A stretch of DNA of 64,000 bases from assembly GCF_001927245.1 (NCBI RefSeq), contig NZ_MJUX01000004.1:186001-250000 (forward strand), written 5' to 3'. This document shows positions 7,265 to 17,049 of the stretch, in pieces. A program made the translations under genes and the position numbers. The notes beneath the pieces were generated by a model. That model was not told where the DNA came from and did no database searches. It saw only the letters and a list, made by a program, of their open reading frames with translations. How positions within the stretch are numbered: the stretch's first letter is position 1; every line of letters begins with the position of its first letter. This DNA comes from Acuticoccus yangtzensis. GTDB lineage: Bacteria > Pseudomonadota > Alphaproteobacteria > Rhizobiales > Amorphaceae.

Positions 7265-8350
7265 ATGGCTATTAGGTTTGGTACGAGCGTCGGAGACAGA
7301 CTCCGCGGTTCCAATGGCACTGATCTGATCCGTGGTTACGAAGGCGACGACCTTCTGATCGGTGACGACGACGTCGACTCCGGCAACGATCTGATGATCG
7401 GTGACGAAGGCAACGACACGTTCTACGGCGGTGTTTACGACGACTCCGGTGAGACCGCGGTCTCCTCCGACTCCGGCAGCGACACCATGCTGGGCGGCGA
7501 AGGCGACGACGTCTTCCACAGCGGCGGCGGTGCCGACCTGATCGACGGCGGCGACGGCTACGACATGGCCTACATCGACCGCTCCGACCTCGACGGCGGC
7601 ATGTCCGTGTTCGGCAACGGCTTCGGCGGCCGTGTCCGTTCGATCGGCTCCAGCAACTCGATGACGATCAGCGACGGCTCCGTCGTCGGCGACGTCGAGG
7701 GTCTCGAGCTCACCGGCACCGACTTCAACGACACCATCTTCCTCGCCAACAACTACGCGCTGGAAGACGTGACCGTGTACGGTGGTCAGGGCAACGACAA
7801 CATCGTCACCGGTGACAGCGAAGACGTCATCGAAGGCGGCGAAGGTCGTGACATCATCAGCATGGGTGCTGGCGACGACACCGCCGACGGCGGCGAGGGC
7901 CGTGACATCATCGACGGTGGCGCGGGCAACGACTCCATCATCGGCGGCGGCAACAACGACATCCTGTCCGGCGGTGAAGGCGAGGACGTTCTGCTCGGTG
8001 GTTCGGGCGAAGACGTCCTCATCGGCGGCGCGGGCGCCGACGAGCTCGACGGCGGCGAAGGCTTCGACACTTACACCGGCGGTGAAGGTGCGGACAGCTT
8101 CCTGATGGCCTGGGGCGAGATGGAATACGACCTCGTCACCGACTACGACTCGGTCAACGACACCATCACCGTGTCGTTCGGCGAGGGCATCACGGAAGAG
8201 GACGTGCTCATCTCGGTGCTCTCCGAGGAGTATGGCCTGGTCTCCGTCCAGGTGACCGGCGAGGACGATTTCGTCACCACCGAGTACTTCATCGCGCAGG
8301 GCGTGCTTGAAGCGTCCGACATCGACACCTCGTTCGTGCCGCTCGGCTAA
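7265..8350 (+). CDS. RTX (hemolysin-type calcium-binding repeat) protein
   Basis: This 361-aa acidic protein contains glycine-aspartate nonapeptides of the GGxGxDxLx type, which bind calcium as a parallel beta-roll after secretion. One block covers about residues 15-105; the main block, about 165-278, includes GGEGRDIIDGGAGNDSIIGG and GGEGEDVLLGGSGEDVLIGG. The last 80 residues (LVTDYDSVNDTITVSF...) resemble C-terminal type I secretion signals. There is no N-terminal signal peptide and no catalytic domain that I recognise. The start has AAGGAA 7 bases upstream. No type I transporter genes are in the window. Codon use leans to GGT/CGT and other codons typical of highly expressed genes. Secretion is inferred from the family. 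Confidence 0.88.
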   Translation: MAIRFGTSVGDRLRGSNGTDLIRGYEGDDLLIGDDDVDSGNDLMIGDEGNDTFYGGVYDDSGETAVSSDSGSDTMLGGEGDDVFHSGGGADLIDGGDGYDMAYIDRSDLDGGMSVFGNGFGGRVRSIGSSNSMTISDGSVVGDVEGLELTGTDFNDTIFLANNYALEDVTVYGGQGNDNIVTGDSEDVIEGGEGRDIISMGAGDDTADGGEGRDIIDGGAGNDSIIGGGNNDILSGGEGEDVLLGGSGEDVLIGGAGADELDGGEGFDTYTGGEGADSFLMAWGEMEYDLVTDYDSVNDTITVSFGEGITEEDVLISVLSEEYGLVSVQVTGEDDFVTTEYFIAQGVLEASDIDTSFVPLG

Positions 8351-8358
8351 TCGGCGAC

Positions 8359-8386
8359 GCGGGGACGCTCCGGCCGTCCCCGCTTT
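8359..8386 (+). terminator. First of two terminators after the RTX gene
   Basis: GCGGGGACG (8359-8367) and CGTCCCCGC (8375-8383) make a perfect 9-bp stem with a 7-base loop and are followed by TTT. The stem begins 8 bases after the stop codon. Confidence 0.75.
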
Positions 8387-8396
8387 GCCGAACGAC

Positions 8397-8427
8397 AAAT
8401 GCGCCCCTCGGGGCGCATTTTTTGTTT
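8397..8427 (+). terminator. Second, strong rho-independent terminator after the RTX gene
   Basis: AAATGCGCCCC (8397-8407) and GGGGCGCATTT (8410-8420) form a perfect stem around a very short loop, followed by a T-rich tail (TTTGTTT). The complement also ends in a run of A/T, so it may work in both directions. Confidence 0.88.
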
Positions 8428-8927
8428 GGGGGGCAGCGCGGCGCCTCGGGCCGGCCACAAGGAGACCGCTCGCGCCCGCCGGGTCCCATCCCCTCACCGC
8501 CTTCGTCGTCGCCCGTTGCGTGCCCTGAGGTGCCCTTGCGCGCCCCGTGCCGGCCACATGCGCTTGCCTGCGCCGCAGGACAGCGCTCCGGCCGCCGAGA
8601 CGGCGCAGGCCCAGCGTCGGACGTGACTCGCCGAGCACCGCCCTTGAGCCGCCTCTTGCGACGAGGCCCCTCCCAATCGCATTCTCGCGCCACCTGCGCG
8701 CTTATGACACCCGTGCCACCCGTCCTCCCTGCCGCATGGGCTGCCATGAGGGTAACGATGAGAGAGACGCGGCTTTCGCGCCCCTTGCGCATCGGATACA
8801 TGCACGCCGAGATCCGACCACCCGGTGTGCCTCGCCCGGCCGCCGCGGGACGCTATGTGTCATCCCAGACCGGCAGGGCGCTCCGCCGCGGAGCCGCCAC
8901 CATGAGGTTTGCCCGAGGAGCGCCACC
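8428..8927. other. Intergenic region before the ATP synthase operon
   Basis: About 500 bp of GC-rich DNA with no credible gene. It must contain the atp operon promoter, but no convincing -35/-10 pair stood out. The only small hairpin I noticed is CCTGCG/CGCAGG-like near 8570. Open frames here run into atpI and look spurious. Confidence 0.45.
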
Positions 8928-9293
8928 ATGACCCCACCCCCGGCAGGCCCGGATTCCGGCGCGGATGACGACTATGCCGCCCGCCACGCCCGCCTGCGCG
9001 CCCAGTTGACCGAGCGCGAAGAAGCCGAGCGCGCGGAGAATGAGCGAATCGAGAAACGCGCCCGCTCGACCACCGGCTATGCTGTCGCCTTCCGCCTCTC
9101 CACCGAGTTCGTCAGCGCCGTGGTGGTGGGTCTGGCCATCGGATGGGGGCTCGATTGGGTCGCCGGGACGCTGCCGCTCTTCATGGTGATCTTCCTTCTG
9201 CTCGGATTTGCGGCGGGCGTCCTCAACGTTTTACGCTCGGCGGGCTTGATTCAAACGCCAGAGCCGGGCAAGAGACGCCCCGGCGGACGATGA
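8928..9293 (+). CDS. atpI: ATP synthase-associated protein I
   Basis: AtpI helps assemble the c-ring of the F0 rotor in the inner membrane. This 121-aa protein has a charged N-terminal helix (residues about 20-45, rich in [17 protein letters not shown]) and two membrane segments ([20 protein letters not shown] and [19 protein letters not shown]). This is the AtpI/AtpR-like layout known in alphaproteobacterial atp operons. GAGGAG lies 8 bases before the ATG at 8928, which rules against the longer upstream frame. It is the first gene of the F0 operon. Confidence 0.85.
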   Translation: MTPPPAGPDSGADDDYAARHARLRAQLTEREEAERAENERIEKRARSTTGYAVAFRLSTEFVSAVVVGLAIGWGLDWVAGTLPLFMVIFLLLGFAAGVLNVLRSAGLIQTPEPGKRRPGGR

Positions 9294-9354
9294 ATCGCCC
9301 GCCACAATAGTACACTTCCGCCGGATCGGCGGGCCAACCGGGACTTCTCTTCAC

Positions 9355-10122
9355 GTGGCAACGGCTGAAGGCGGCGGGCTCGACCCCATTCATCAGTTCG
9401 AAGTGCATCCGCTGTTCGACATCGAAGTCGGCGGCGTCGATCTCTCGTTCACGAACGTTTCGCTCTACATGGTGGCGACGGTGGCGGTCACCATCGCCCT
9501 CATGCTCCTGCCCACCTCGCGCCGCGCCTTGGTGCCCGGCCGGTGGCAGAACCTTGCCGAGATGAGCTACGAATTCGCGGGCAACATGCTGCGCTCCTCC
9601 ACGGGCGCCGGCGGCATGAAGTTCTTCCCGCTCGTGTTCTCTCTCTTCATGTTCATCGTGGTCGCGAACTTCATCGGCATGTTCCCGTATTTCTATACGG
9701 TGACGAGCCAGCTGATCGTGACATTCGCTCTCGCCCTCCTCGTCATCCTCGTGGTGGTGATCGCGGGCATCCGCCAGCACGGGCTGGCCTTCTTCGGGGT
9801 GTTCGTTCCGTCCGGCGTTCCGGGCTACATCGTCCCCCTGGTGTCGACGATCGAGGTCATCTCGTTCCTGTCGCGCCCCATTTCGCTGTCGGTTCGTTTG
9901 TTCGCCAACATGCTGGCCGGCCACATCATGCTGAAAGTGTTCGCAGCCTTCGTCATTCAGATGTCGGCTCTGGGCGCGATCGGCGTCATCGGCGCGGTGC
10001 TGCCGCTCGGAATGGCCGTGGCGATCACGGCTCTGGAATTCCTGGTGGCGGGTCTGCAGGCCTACGTCTTCGCGGTGTTGACCTGCATCTACCTCAACGA
10101 CGCCGTTCATCCTAACCACTGA
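9355..10122 (+). CDS. atpB: F0F1 ATP synthase subunit a
   Basis: Subunit a forms the proton half-channels against the c-ring in the inner membrane. The 255-aa protein has several hydrophobic helices. The hallmark fourth-helix segment [19 protein letters not shown] contains the essential arginine (SVRLFAN), and the C-terminal [21 protein letters not shown] is typical of the family. The start is a GTG at 9355 with only a weak ribosome site; no better start was found. It lies 61 bp after atpI and 50 bp before atpE. Confidence 0.96.
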   Translation: MATAEGGGLDPIHQFEVHPLFDIEVGGVDLSFTNVSLYMVATVAVTIALMLLPTSRRALVPGRWQNLAEMSYEFAGNMLRSSTGAGGMKFFPLVFSLFMFIVVANFIGMFPYFYTVTSQLIVTFALALLVILVVVIAGIRQHGLAFFGVFVPSGVPGYIVPLVSTIEVISFLSRPISLSVRLFANMLAGHIMLKVFAAFVIQMSALGAIGVIGAVLPLGMAVAITALEFLVAGLQAYVFAVLTCIYLNDAVHPNH

Positions 10123-10172
10123 CCCTAACCCGCGCTGCACAACCTTATTTGAGCGCACACAAGGAGCCCCCC

Positions 10173-10400
10173 ATGGAAGCGGAAGCTGCCCGTTATCTTG
10201 GTGCCGGCATCGCCTGTTTCGGTCTCGCCGGAACCGCGATGGGCCTCGGCAACATGTTCGCCCAGTACCTGTCGGGCGCCCTGCGCAACCCGTCCGCTGC
10301 CGATGGCCAGTTCGGCCGCCTCATCTTCGGCTTCGCGGTGACCGAAGCGCTCGGCATCTTCTCGCTGCTGATCGCACTGCTGCTGCTCTTCGCGGTCTAA
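10173..10400 (+). CDS. atpE: F0F1 ATP synthase subunit c
   Basis: The rotor-ring proteolipid, 75 aa, has two membrane helices joined by the polar loop ALRNPSAADGQFGR. The proton-binding acidic residue is Glu in helix 2 (GFAVTEALGIFSLL), as is usual for subunit c. The ATG at 10173 is chosen because AAGGAG lies 6-7 bases upstream; a TTG at 10149 is in frame but has no ribosome site. The strong ribosome site fits the high copy number of subunit c. Confidence 0.97.
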   Translation: MEAEAARYLGAGIACFGLAGTAMGLGNMFAQYLSGALRNPSAADGQFGRLIFGFAVTEALGIFSLLIALLLLFAV

Positions 10401-10406
10401 TCGGTA

Positions 10407-11048
10407 ATGTCGAAGCTCGAACTGGCCCAGGTTAATGTCGGGCCGGAGGAGGACGTTCACGTGGGTGACGTCGTGGACACCGGGACGACCGGGGAACACA
10501 TCACGCATCCGGAAGGGTCGGTCGTTCAGCCGATCCACGGGGGCGAGGACAGTGTGTTCCCTCCGTTCGACTTCGACGCCTTCCCGTCTCACCTCTTCTG
10601 GCTGCTGATCTCGTTCGGCATCCTCTATTTCTTCGTCAACAAGGTCATCATGCCTAAAGTTGGCGGGATCCTGGAGGATCGCCGTGACCGGATCGCCAGC
10701 GATCTCGGCGAAGCCTCACGGCTTTCGCGCGAGACGGACGAGGTGATCGCGGCCTATGAGCGCGAGCTGACGGAGGCCCGCCAGCGGGCCTACGCCATCG
10801 CGCACGAACGCCGCGAGGAGATCAAGGCCGAACAGGCGCGCCAGCAGGCCGAGACCGAAGAGGCGCTGAACACGCGCATCTCCGAGGCCGAGGCGGAAAT
10901 CGCGGCTCGCCGTGACGCCGCCCTCGCCGACGTCAACGCCATCGCCACGGACGCGGCCCAGGCCATCGTCCAGAAGCTGACCGGCGTTGCCGTTCCGTCC
11001 GAAGACGCCAGCGCGGCGGTGAGCCAGGCGGAGGGGTCCCGTGCTTAA
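10407..11048 (+). CDS. atpF2: F0F1 ATP synthase subunit b'
   Basis: The b' subunit pairs with b to form the peripheral stalk in alphaproteobacteria and cyanobacteria. The 213-aa protein has an acidic, probably flexible N-terminus (about 50 residues), one membrane segment (LFWLLISFGILYFFVNKVIMP), then a long charged coiled coil (about residues 90-190). It starts 6 bp after atpE with a weak ribosome site, so it probably depends on translational coupling. Its end overlaps atpF by 8 bases. It is also called atpG or atpX in some genomes. Confidence 0.92.
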   Translation: MSKLELAQVNVGPEEDVHVGDVVDTGTTGEHITHPEGSVVQPIHGGEDSVFPPFDFDAFPSHLFWLLISFGILYFFVNKVIMPKVGGILEDRRDRIASDLGEASRLSRETDEVIAAYERELTEARQRAYAIAHERREEIKAEQARQQAETEEALNTRISEAEAEIAARRDAALADVNAIATDAAQAIVQKLTGVAVPSEDASAAVSQAEGSRA

Positions 11049-11526
11049 CAGTGATACCTTCTGGGCGCTCGTCGCGCTGATCATCTTCGTCGGGATCATC
11101 ATCGCCGTCGGCGGGCCGGGCATGATTGCGCGCGCCCTCGATGGGCGGACGAACCGGATCCGCACCGAACTCGACGAGGCGCGCAAAGCGCGTGAGGAGG
11201 CCCAGGCTCTCCTCGCCGAATATCAGCGTCGCCGACGGGATGCGGAAGCGGAAGCCCAGTCCATCGTCGAGGAGGCGCGCAAGGAAGCCCGCCGCCTGAC
11301 GGAGGAGGCGAACGAAAAGCTGCGCGACATGGTCGAGCGGCGCACGAAATCGGCGGAGGCGAAAATCGCCCAGGCCGAAGCCCACGCCACGGCGGAAATC
11401 CGTGGCCGGGCGTCCGAGCTCGCCATCGCGGCGGCGACCGATATCCTGAAGGCGCGCGTTGCCGGTGCGACCGCCGACCGCCTCGTCAGCGATTCGATCG
11501 AAACCGTGCGGCAGCGGCTCAATTGA
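11041..11526 (+). CDS. atpF: F0F1 ATP synthase subunit b
   Basis: This 161-aa stalk subunit has an N-terminal membrane helix (FWALVALIIFVGIIIAVGGP) followed by an uninterrupted charged coiled coil (RTELDEARKAREEAQALLAEY and onwards). The GTG start at 11041 lies inside the end of the b' gene, so translation is coupled. It is the last F0 gene and is followed by a strong terminator. The F1 genes are not in the window, as is usual for alphaproteobacteria. Confidence 0.94.
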   Translation: MLNSDTFWALVALIIFVGIIIAVGGPGMIARALDGRTNRIRTELDEARKAREEAQALLAEYQRRRRDAEAEAQSIVEEARKEARRLTEEANEKLRDMVERRTKSAEAKIAQAEAHATAEIRGRASELAIAAATDILKARVAGATADRLVSDSIETVRQRLN

Positions 11527-11554
11527 TGGGACCATCCCATCTGTGACACCATCC

Positions 11555-11584
11555 AAGCGGTCGCTCCGGCGGCCGCTTTTTTTT
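11555..11584 (+). terminator. Rho-independent terminator of the F0 operon
   Basis: AAGCGGTCGC (11555-11564) pairs with GCGGCCGCTT (11569-11578) over 10 bp (one G-T wobble) around the loop TCCG, followed by a run of T to 11584. It lies 28 bases after atpF. Confidence 0.9.
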
Positions 11585-11643
11585 GCCCTTGCGCCCGCCG
11601 CGCCGTCGCCTGAACGGCCGGAGGCGCTCCAAGGAGCCCGGCG

Positions 11644-12255
11644 ATGAAACTCTACGGTATGCTGGATTCGCCCTACGTGCGGCGCGTCGCCATCGCCCTC
11701 AAATGCCTCGATCTGCCGTTCGAGATCGACCAGGTTTCGGTGTTCCGCCATTTCGACCGGTTCGCCGCCATCAACCCCGTCGTGAAGGCGCCGACCTTGA
11801 TCACGGATGACGGCACCGTCCTCATGGACTCCACGCTCATCCTCCAACACATCGAGGACGTGGCGGGGCCGGGGCGGACGCTGCGCCCTCACGACCCGGC
11901 CGCGCGCGTGAGGGGGCTGCGTCTGACCGGCCTGGCGCTGGCCGCCGGCGAGAAGACGGTTCAGATCGTCTACGAGCACCAATTGAGGCCGCAGGAGAAG
12001 CGGCATGACCCGTGGCTGGAGCGCGTCGACGGCCAGTTAAAGGCCGCCTATGATGCGCTGGAGGAGATGGTGGATCCGGACGGCTGGCAATGCGGGGAAA
12101 CGCTGTGCGAGCCGGACATCACCCTGGCCGTGGTGTGGCGCTTCACCCACTACATGCTGCCGGGGCGGGTGGACACGTCCGACTATCCGCGTCTGACCGC
12201 CTTCGGCCTGCGCGCCGAATCGCTGCCGGCCTTCATCGCGACACCGCTGGACTGA
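11644..12255 (+). CDS. Glutathione S-transferase family protein
   Basis: This 203-aa cytoplasmic protein has the thioredoxin-like GST N-domain (MKLYGMLDSPYVRRVAIAL, with Ser9 in the SPYVRRV active-site turn, then the cis-proline segment VVKAPTLITDDG and the DSTLILQHIE glutathione-binding motif). An all-helical C-domain follows (about residues 85-200). AAGGAG lies 7 bases before the ATG. It sits right after the atp terminator as its own unit. The substrate is unknown. The beta-strand and DS motifs make the family call firm, but glutathione transfer activity is inferred. Confidence 0.88.
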   Translation: MKLYGMLDSPYVRRVAIALKCLDLPFEIDQVSVFRHFDRFAAINPVVKAPTLITDDGTVLMDSTLILQHIEDVAGPGRTLRPHDPAARVRGLRLTGLALAAGEKTVQIVYEHQLRPQEKRHDPWLERVDGQLKAAYDALEEMVDPDGWQCGETLCEPDITLAVVWRFTHYMLPGRVDTSDYPRLTAFGLRAESLPAFIATPLD

Positions 12256-12422
12256 TACCGCCGCGAGCAGTCCGCGCCGGTGCCAATGCCCGCCGAGCCG
12301 GCGCCCGAGGACGGCAGCCCGAGCGCGCGGCAGAGCGCGCCAGCGGCATGGCGGCCCCCTCGCCTCCTCACTTGCCGCCGCCGGTGAACGGCGCGACAAG
12401 GGGGCGCGAAAAGGGAGACACC

Positions 12423-13289
12423 ATGGTCACGCGCGCCTTCGCCACCCTCGGGGTGGGCGACGAATATGAGACGATCGCCGAGCGGATGATCGCCGTCTTG
12501 GATGTGCTGGTGGACGAGGGAGAGCCCATCCTCTCCGCCTATCGGCCGGAGCAGGACGGCGAATGGCTGATCGACATCATGTTCGTCGACAAGGACCCCG
12601 AGGCCCGTGCGCGGTGGCTGGCCGAGGCGCGCAACCTGTTGCCGGAGCTCCCCCCCTTCGAGGAGGACCCGGTGGCCGAGCGCGACTGGGTGGCCGAGAG
12701 CCAACGCCAGCTCCACCCGATCTATGCCGGGCGCTTCATGGTGTTCGGATCGCACGACCGCGCGAAGATGCAGCCGACCCAGTGGCGGATCGAGATCGAC
12801 GCGGGGCGCGCCTTCGGCACCGCGCATCACGCATCGACGCGCGGCTGCCTCATCGCGCTGGAGGCGCTGGCCAAGAGGCGGCCTCTGACCACGGTGGCGG
12901 ATGTTGGAACGGGCACCGGCATTCTCGCCGTCGCCGCCGACCGGCTGGGCGCGCGGGCCGTCATGGCGGGCGATATCGATCCGGTCTCTGTAGAGGTGGC
13001 CCGCCGTAACATCGCCGCCAACCGGACGCATAGACCCATACCGGTCGTGGTGAAGGCGGGACCGTTCGCGATCGCCGAGACGACGATCGCGAACATTCTG
13101 GCGCGACCCTTGATCGCGATGGCCCATGAGCTGGCCCTGGCCACAGGCCGTACGCTCATTCTGTCAGGGCTTCGGACGGCGCATGTCCGCCCGGTGAAGG
13201 CCGCCTACCTTGCCCAAGGCTTCGTGGTGGCGGACCAGATCATAATCGAGGACTGGGCGACCTTGACGCTGCACCGGCCTCTGAGATGA
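12423..13289 (+). CDS. prmA: Ribosomal protein L11 methyltransferase
   Basis: PrmA trimethylates ribosomal protein L11 using S-adenosylmethionine. The 288-aa protein has an N-terminal substrate-recognition domain (about 1-110), a linker with PTQWRIEIDAGRAFGTAHHAST, the SAM-binding motif VADVGTGTGILAVAA followed by the acidic GDIDPVSVEVARRN, and ANILARPLIAMA in place of the usual ANILA-P motif. The start at 12423 follows GGGAG; the longer frame upstream has no support. The length is normal for the family. Confidence 0.9.
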   Translation: MVTRAFATLGVGDEYETIAERMIAVLDVLVDEGEPILSAYRPEQDGEWLIDIMFVDKDPEARARWLAEARNLLPELPPFEEDPVAERDWVAESQRQLHPIYAGRFMVFGSHDRAKMQPTQWRIEIDAGRAFGTAHHASTRGCLIALEALAKRRPLTTVADVGTGTGILAVAADRLGARAVMAGDIDPVSVEVARRNIAANRTHRPIPVVVKAGPFAIAETTIANILARPLIAMAHELALATGRTLILSGLRTAHVRPVKAAYLAQGFVVADQIIIEDWATLTLHRPLR

Positions 13290-13324
13290 AGCCGGGCATG
13301 GTCATCAGGGCCGCCCGTCGTCGC

Positions 13325-13346
13325 AGCGGCGCCGCTCGGAGCGCCG
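13325..13346. terminator. Hairpin between convergent prmA and DUF1127 gene
   Basis: GCGGCGC (13325-13331) and GCGCCGC (13340-13346) form a 7-bp stem with an 8-base loop in the short gap between convergent genes. There is no T tract, so its terminator role is tentative. Confidence 0.4.
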
Positions 13347-13354
13347 CGCGCAGA

Positions 13355-13576
13355 TTAGACGAAGGGGTAGCCGCGCGGATCGCGCTTGGCGATCTCGTTG
13401 CGCTCGTAGCCGAGCTTGGTCAGCGTGGCATCGTCGAGGCTCAGAAGGTAGGCGGCAACCGCACGGTCGGCCTGACGCTTGCGCGACTCCATGACCTTGT
13501 CGCCGATCCGGGCCAGGAAGCCCTTGGAGGCGGGAGCACGGTCCTGAGCGAAATCTTGAGTAGCGGTGATGGCCAT
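13355..13576 (-). CDS. DUF1127 family small protein
   Basis: This 73-aa basic protein has the YjiS/DUF1127 layout: an arginine/lysine-rich helix (KVMESRKRQADRAVAAYL) followed by LSLDDATLTKLGYERNEIAKR. Small DUF1127 proteins in alphaproteobacteria have been linked to RNA metabolism and nutrient stress. Here that role is only family knowledge. AGGGAT precedes the ATG at 13576. An 8-bp inverted repeat lies in its leader (13597-13633). Confidence 0.8.
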   Translation of the reverse strand: MAITATQDFAQDRAPASKGFLARIGDKVMESRKRQADRAVAAYLLSLDDATLTKLGYERNEIAKRDPRGYPFV

Positions 13577-13596
13577 GTGATGAATCCCTGGTTTGT

Positions 13597-13633
13597 GCGC
13601 CGCAACAACTTACGAACTCTTTCACTGCGGCGC
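13597..13633 (-). promoter_or_regulatory. Inverted repeat in the leader of the DUF1127 gene
   Basis: GCGCCGCA (13597-13604) and TGCGGCGC (13626-13633) are perfect reverse complements 21 bases apart, 20-57 bases upstream of the start codon at 13576. Confidence 0.4.
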
Positions 13634-13681
13634 GTGACACCACGGAAGGTACGAGAGTCCGCCGCAATCTCAATGCACAGA

Positions 13682-13722
13682 CCTGCATGGCTGGCACCGC
13701 GTGGTGCAACGCAAAATGCAGG
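13682..13722 (+). other. Two-tier hairpin upstream of the aminopeptidase P gene
   Basis: The outer arms CCTGCAT (13682-13688) and ATGCAGG (13716-13722) enclose the inner arms GCACC (13694-13698) and GGTGC (13702-13706) around the loop GCGT. It ends 60 bases before the start codon at 13783 and may be a leader structure. Confidence 0.45.
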
Positions 13723-13782
13723 GCTCGCTGCGCCCATGCCGAACAACACATCCTTCAGCTTATCGACGAACGCGGGGCCTCA

Positions 13783-15573
13783 ATGAGCTTCCAGACCTTC
13801 CACGCCGCTTCCACACCTGCCGCCGAAATCGAAAAGCGCGTTCAAAATCTGAGGGATAGCTTTGACGCCCTCGGCGTCGACGGCGTCGTCATCCCGCACG
13901 AGGACGCCTACCAGAGCGAGTACCTTCCACCGTCCGAGGACCGCCTGCAGTACATGACGGGCTTCACGGGTTCTTCTGGTCGCGCCTTTGTTTTGCGGGA
14001 CGCTGCCATGTTTGTGACGGATGGCCGTTACACTTTGCAAGCTCAGTCCCAGGTTCCGCCGCTCTTCCACATTGTTTCGGAGCAGGCGGATGCGGCCCTA
14101 TGGGCGCGCGAGGCGCTGGCGGGAAAGCGCATCGGCGTCGATCCGCACCTTCACACCCGGGCCGACCTCACCCGAATCGGCGCGCTGGCCGAAGGGCTGA
14201 CCGTGGTGCCGCTGGAGCGCAACCCGGTGGACCCCGTGTGGCCGGACCGCCCGGCCCCGCCGCGCGGACGTGTGCGCGCCCACCCCGAGGCGCTTGCCGG
14301 ACGCACCATGGCGCAGAAGATCGCCGACATACGCGCCGCCATGGAGGGCGACGCCCTTTATATTGCCGACAGCGACACGGTGAGCTGGCTCCTCAACTGG
14401 CGCGGGGCCGACGTCGCCCACACACCTCTCGTCCTCTCCCGCGCCTTCGTCCCGCGCGAGGGTGAGGTGACCGTCTTCGTCGACCCCGAGAAGGTGCCGA
14501 ACGATCTCGCGGGCGCCCTTGCCGGCACGGCCACCCTTGCGGCCGAGGACACGATGCTCGCCCGCCTCGCCGCCCTGTCGGCCGGTATCAAGGTGATGGC
14601 CGATCCCGCCCGCGCGTCGGACGCGGCGCTGTCGGCGATCGAGAGCGAGGGCACGCTGCTCCCCCGCACCGACCCGGTTCAGCGGCTGAAGGCGATCAAG
14701 AACGCCGCCGAGATCGCCGGGATGCGCGCCGCCCACCAGCGCGACGGCGTGGCCGTGGTGCGCTTCTTCGCCTGGTGCGAGGGGAACGCCGTGGGGGCCA
14801 CCGAGATCGACCTCGTGCGCCAGCTCGAAGCCTTCCGGCGCGAGGCGGGGGCGACGGACGTCTCGTTCGATACGATTTCCGGGTCCGGCCCCAACGGCGC
14901 CATCGTGCATTATAGAGTGGACGAGAGCACCAACCGCACCATCGGCGCGGGCGAGCCGGTGCTGATCGATTGCGGCGGCCAGTTCGAGGACGGCACCACC
15001 GACATCACCCGCACCTTCGTCGCCGGCGGCGGCGCGGGCGAGGACGACTTCCGCGTCCACTATACGCGTGTCCTCAAGGGGCACATCGCCGTCGCCCGGC
15101 AGCTGTTCCCGGCCGGGGCGATGGGATCAGACATCGACCCCCTCGCCCGCGCCGCCCTGTGGCGCTCAGGCGACGACTTCAAGCACGGGACGGGCCACGG
15201 CGTCGGCGCGGCGCTCGCGGTGCACGAGGGGCCGGCCAGCATCTCGCGCCGCGGCCGGGTGCCGCTGGAGCCGGGCATGATCCTCTCCAACGAGCCGGGC
15301 TACTACCGCACCGGCGCCTACGGCATCCGCATCGAGAATCTGTGTCTGGTGCGCGAGGCGCGCATTCCCTCAGGCGGCGGCGAGGCGATGCACTGGTTCG
15401 AGACGATCACGCTGGCGCCGATCGACACGCGGCCGATCATCCCGACCATGATGACGGCGGACGAGATCGGCTGGCTGGACAGCTACCACGCCCGCGTGCG
15501 CGGCGCTCTGGTGGGCGACCTGAACGCCGCCGAGCGCGACTGGCTCGCCGCGCGGACCTGCCCGCTCGCCTGA
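13783..15573 (+). CDS. pepP: Aminopeptidase P family (Xaa-Pro aminopeptidase) protein
   Basis: A 596-aa cytoplasmic M24B metallopeptidase that removes N-terminal residues preceding proline. It has two creatinase-like N-terminal domains and a C-terminal pita-bread domain with metal ligands in LIDCGGQFEDGTTDITRTF (two Asp), GTGHGVGAALAVHEGP (His) and ILSNEPGYY (Glu). The length of about 600 aa matches the long, eukaryote-like aminopeptidase P subgroup rather than the 440-aa E. coli type. The start MSFQTFHAAS at 13783 is chosen over an in-frame ATG at 13687, whose N-terminus is Cys-rich and overlaps the upstream hairpin. Convergent with gcdH. Confidence 0.88.
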   Translation: MSFQTFHAASTPAAEIEKRVQNLRDSFDALGVDGVVIPHEDAYQSEYLPPSEDRLQYMTGFTGSSGRAFVLRDAAMFVTDGRYTLQAQSQVPPLFHIVSEQADAALWAREALAGKRIGVDPHLHTRADLTRIGALAEGLTVVPLERNPVDPVWPDRPAPPRGRVRAHPEALAGRTMAQKIADIRAAMEGDALYIADSDTVSWLLNWRGADVAHTPLVLSRAFVPREGEVTVFVDPEKVPNDLAGALAGTATLAAEDTMLARLAALSAGIKVMADPARASDAALSAIESEGTLLPRTDPVQRLKAIKNAAEIAGMRAAHQRDGVAVVRFFAWCEGNAVGATEIDLVRQLEAFRREAGATDVSFDTISGSGPNGAIVHYRVDESTNRTIGAGEPVLIDCGGQFEDGTTDITRTFVAGGGAGEDDFRVHYTRVLKGHIAVARQLFPAGAMGSDIDPLARAALWRSGDDFKHGTGHGVGAALAVHEGPASISRRGRVPLEPGMILSNEPGYYRTGAYGIRIENLCLVREARIPSGGGEAMHWFETITLAPIDTRPIIPTMMTADEIGWLDSYHARVRGALVGDLNAAERDWLAARTCPLA

Positions 15574-15611
15574 CGCTGCGGCGCGTCGCACGCCCCTTCC
15601 GTGGGGCGGAG

Positions 15612-15637
15612 GGCTGCGGCGCCGAAGCGCCGCAGCC
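15612..15637. terminator. Bidirectional hairpin between convergent pepP and gcdH
   Basis: GGCTGCGGCGC (15612-15622) and GCGCCGCAGCC (15627-15637) make a perfect 11-bp stem with the loop CGAA, centred between two convergent stop codons. There is no T tract. Confidence 0.6.
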
Positions 15638-15645
15638 GCGTGACA

Positions 15646-16860
<1,215 letters not shown>

Positions 16861-17049
16861 AGCGCTCCCTGACATGGTGTCGGCGTTGAATTTGATGGCA
16901 ACATAGGCGATCACGCCCATCTCGCCAAAGATGGGGGCATCGGGTACGGCCTGAATGCCTTAATGAAGCGAGGCGGCCTTGAAATCCAGGGCCGATTGCG
17001 CGCCCGCATTTCGCGGCAACGCGGAACGCCGATGGGAAGAGGATAAGCC

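Noticed and set aside
7570-8105. Glycine-aspartate coding repeats considered as a CRISPR-like or DNA repeat array
   Set aside because: The periodicity is 27 bases, in frame and degenerate at codon third positions, as expected of RTX nonapeptides.
8547-8927. N-terminal extension of atpI
   Set aside because: The extension is Arg/Pro-rich and lacks a ribosome site, while GAGGAG precedes the ATG at 8928.
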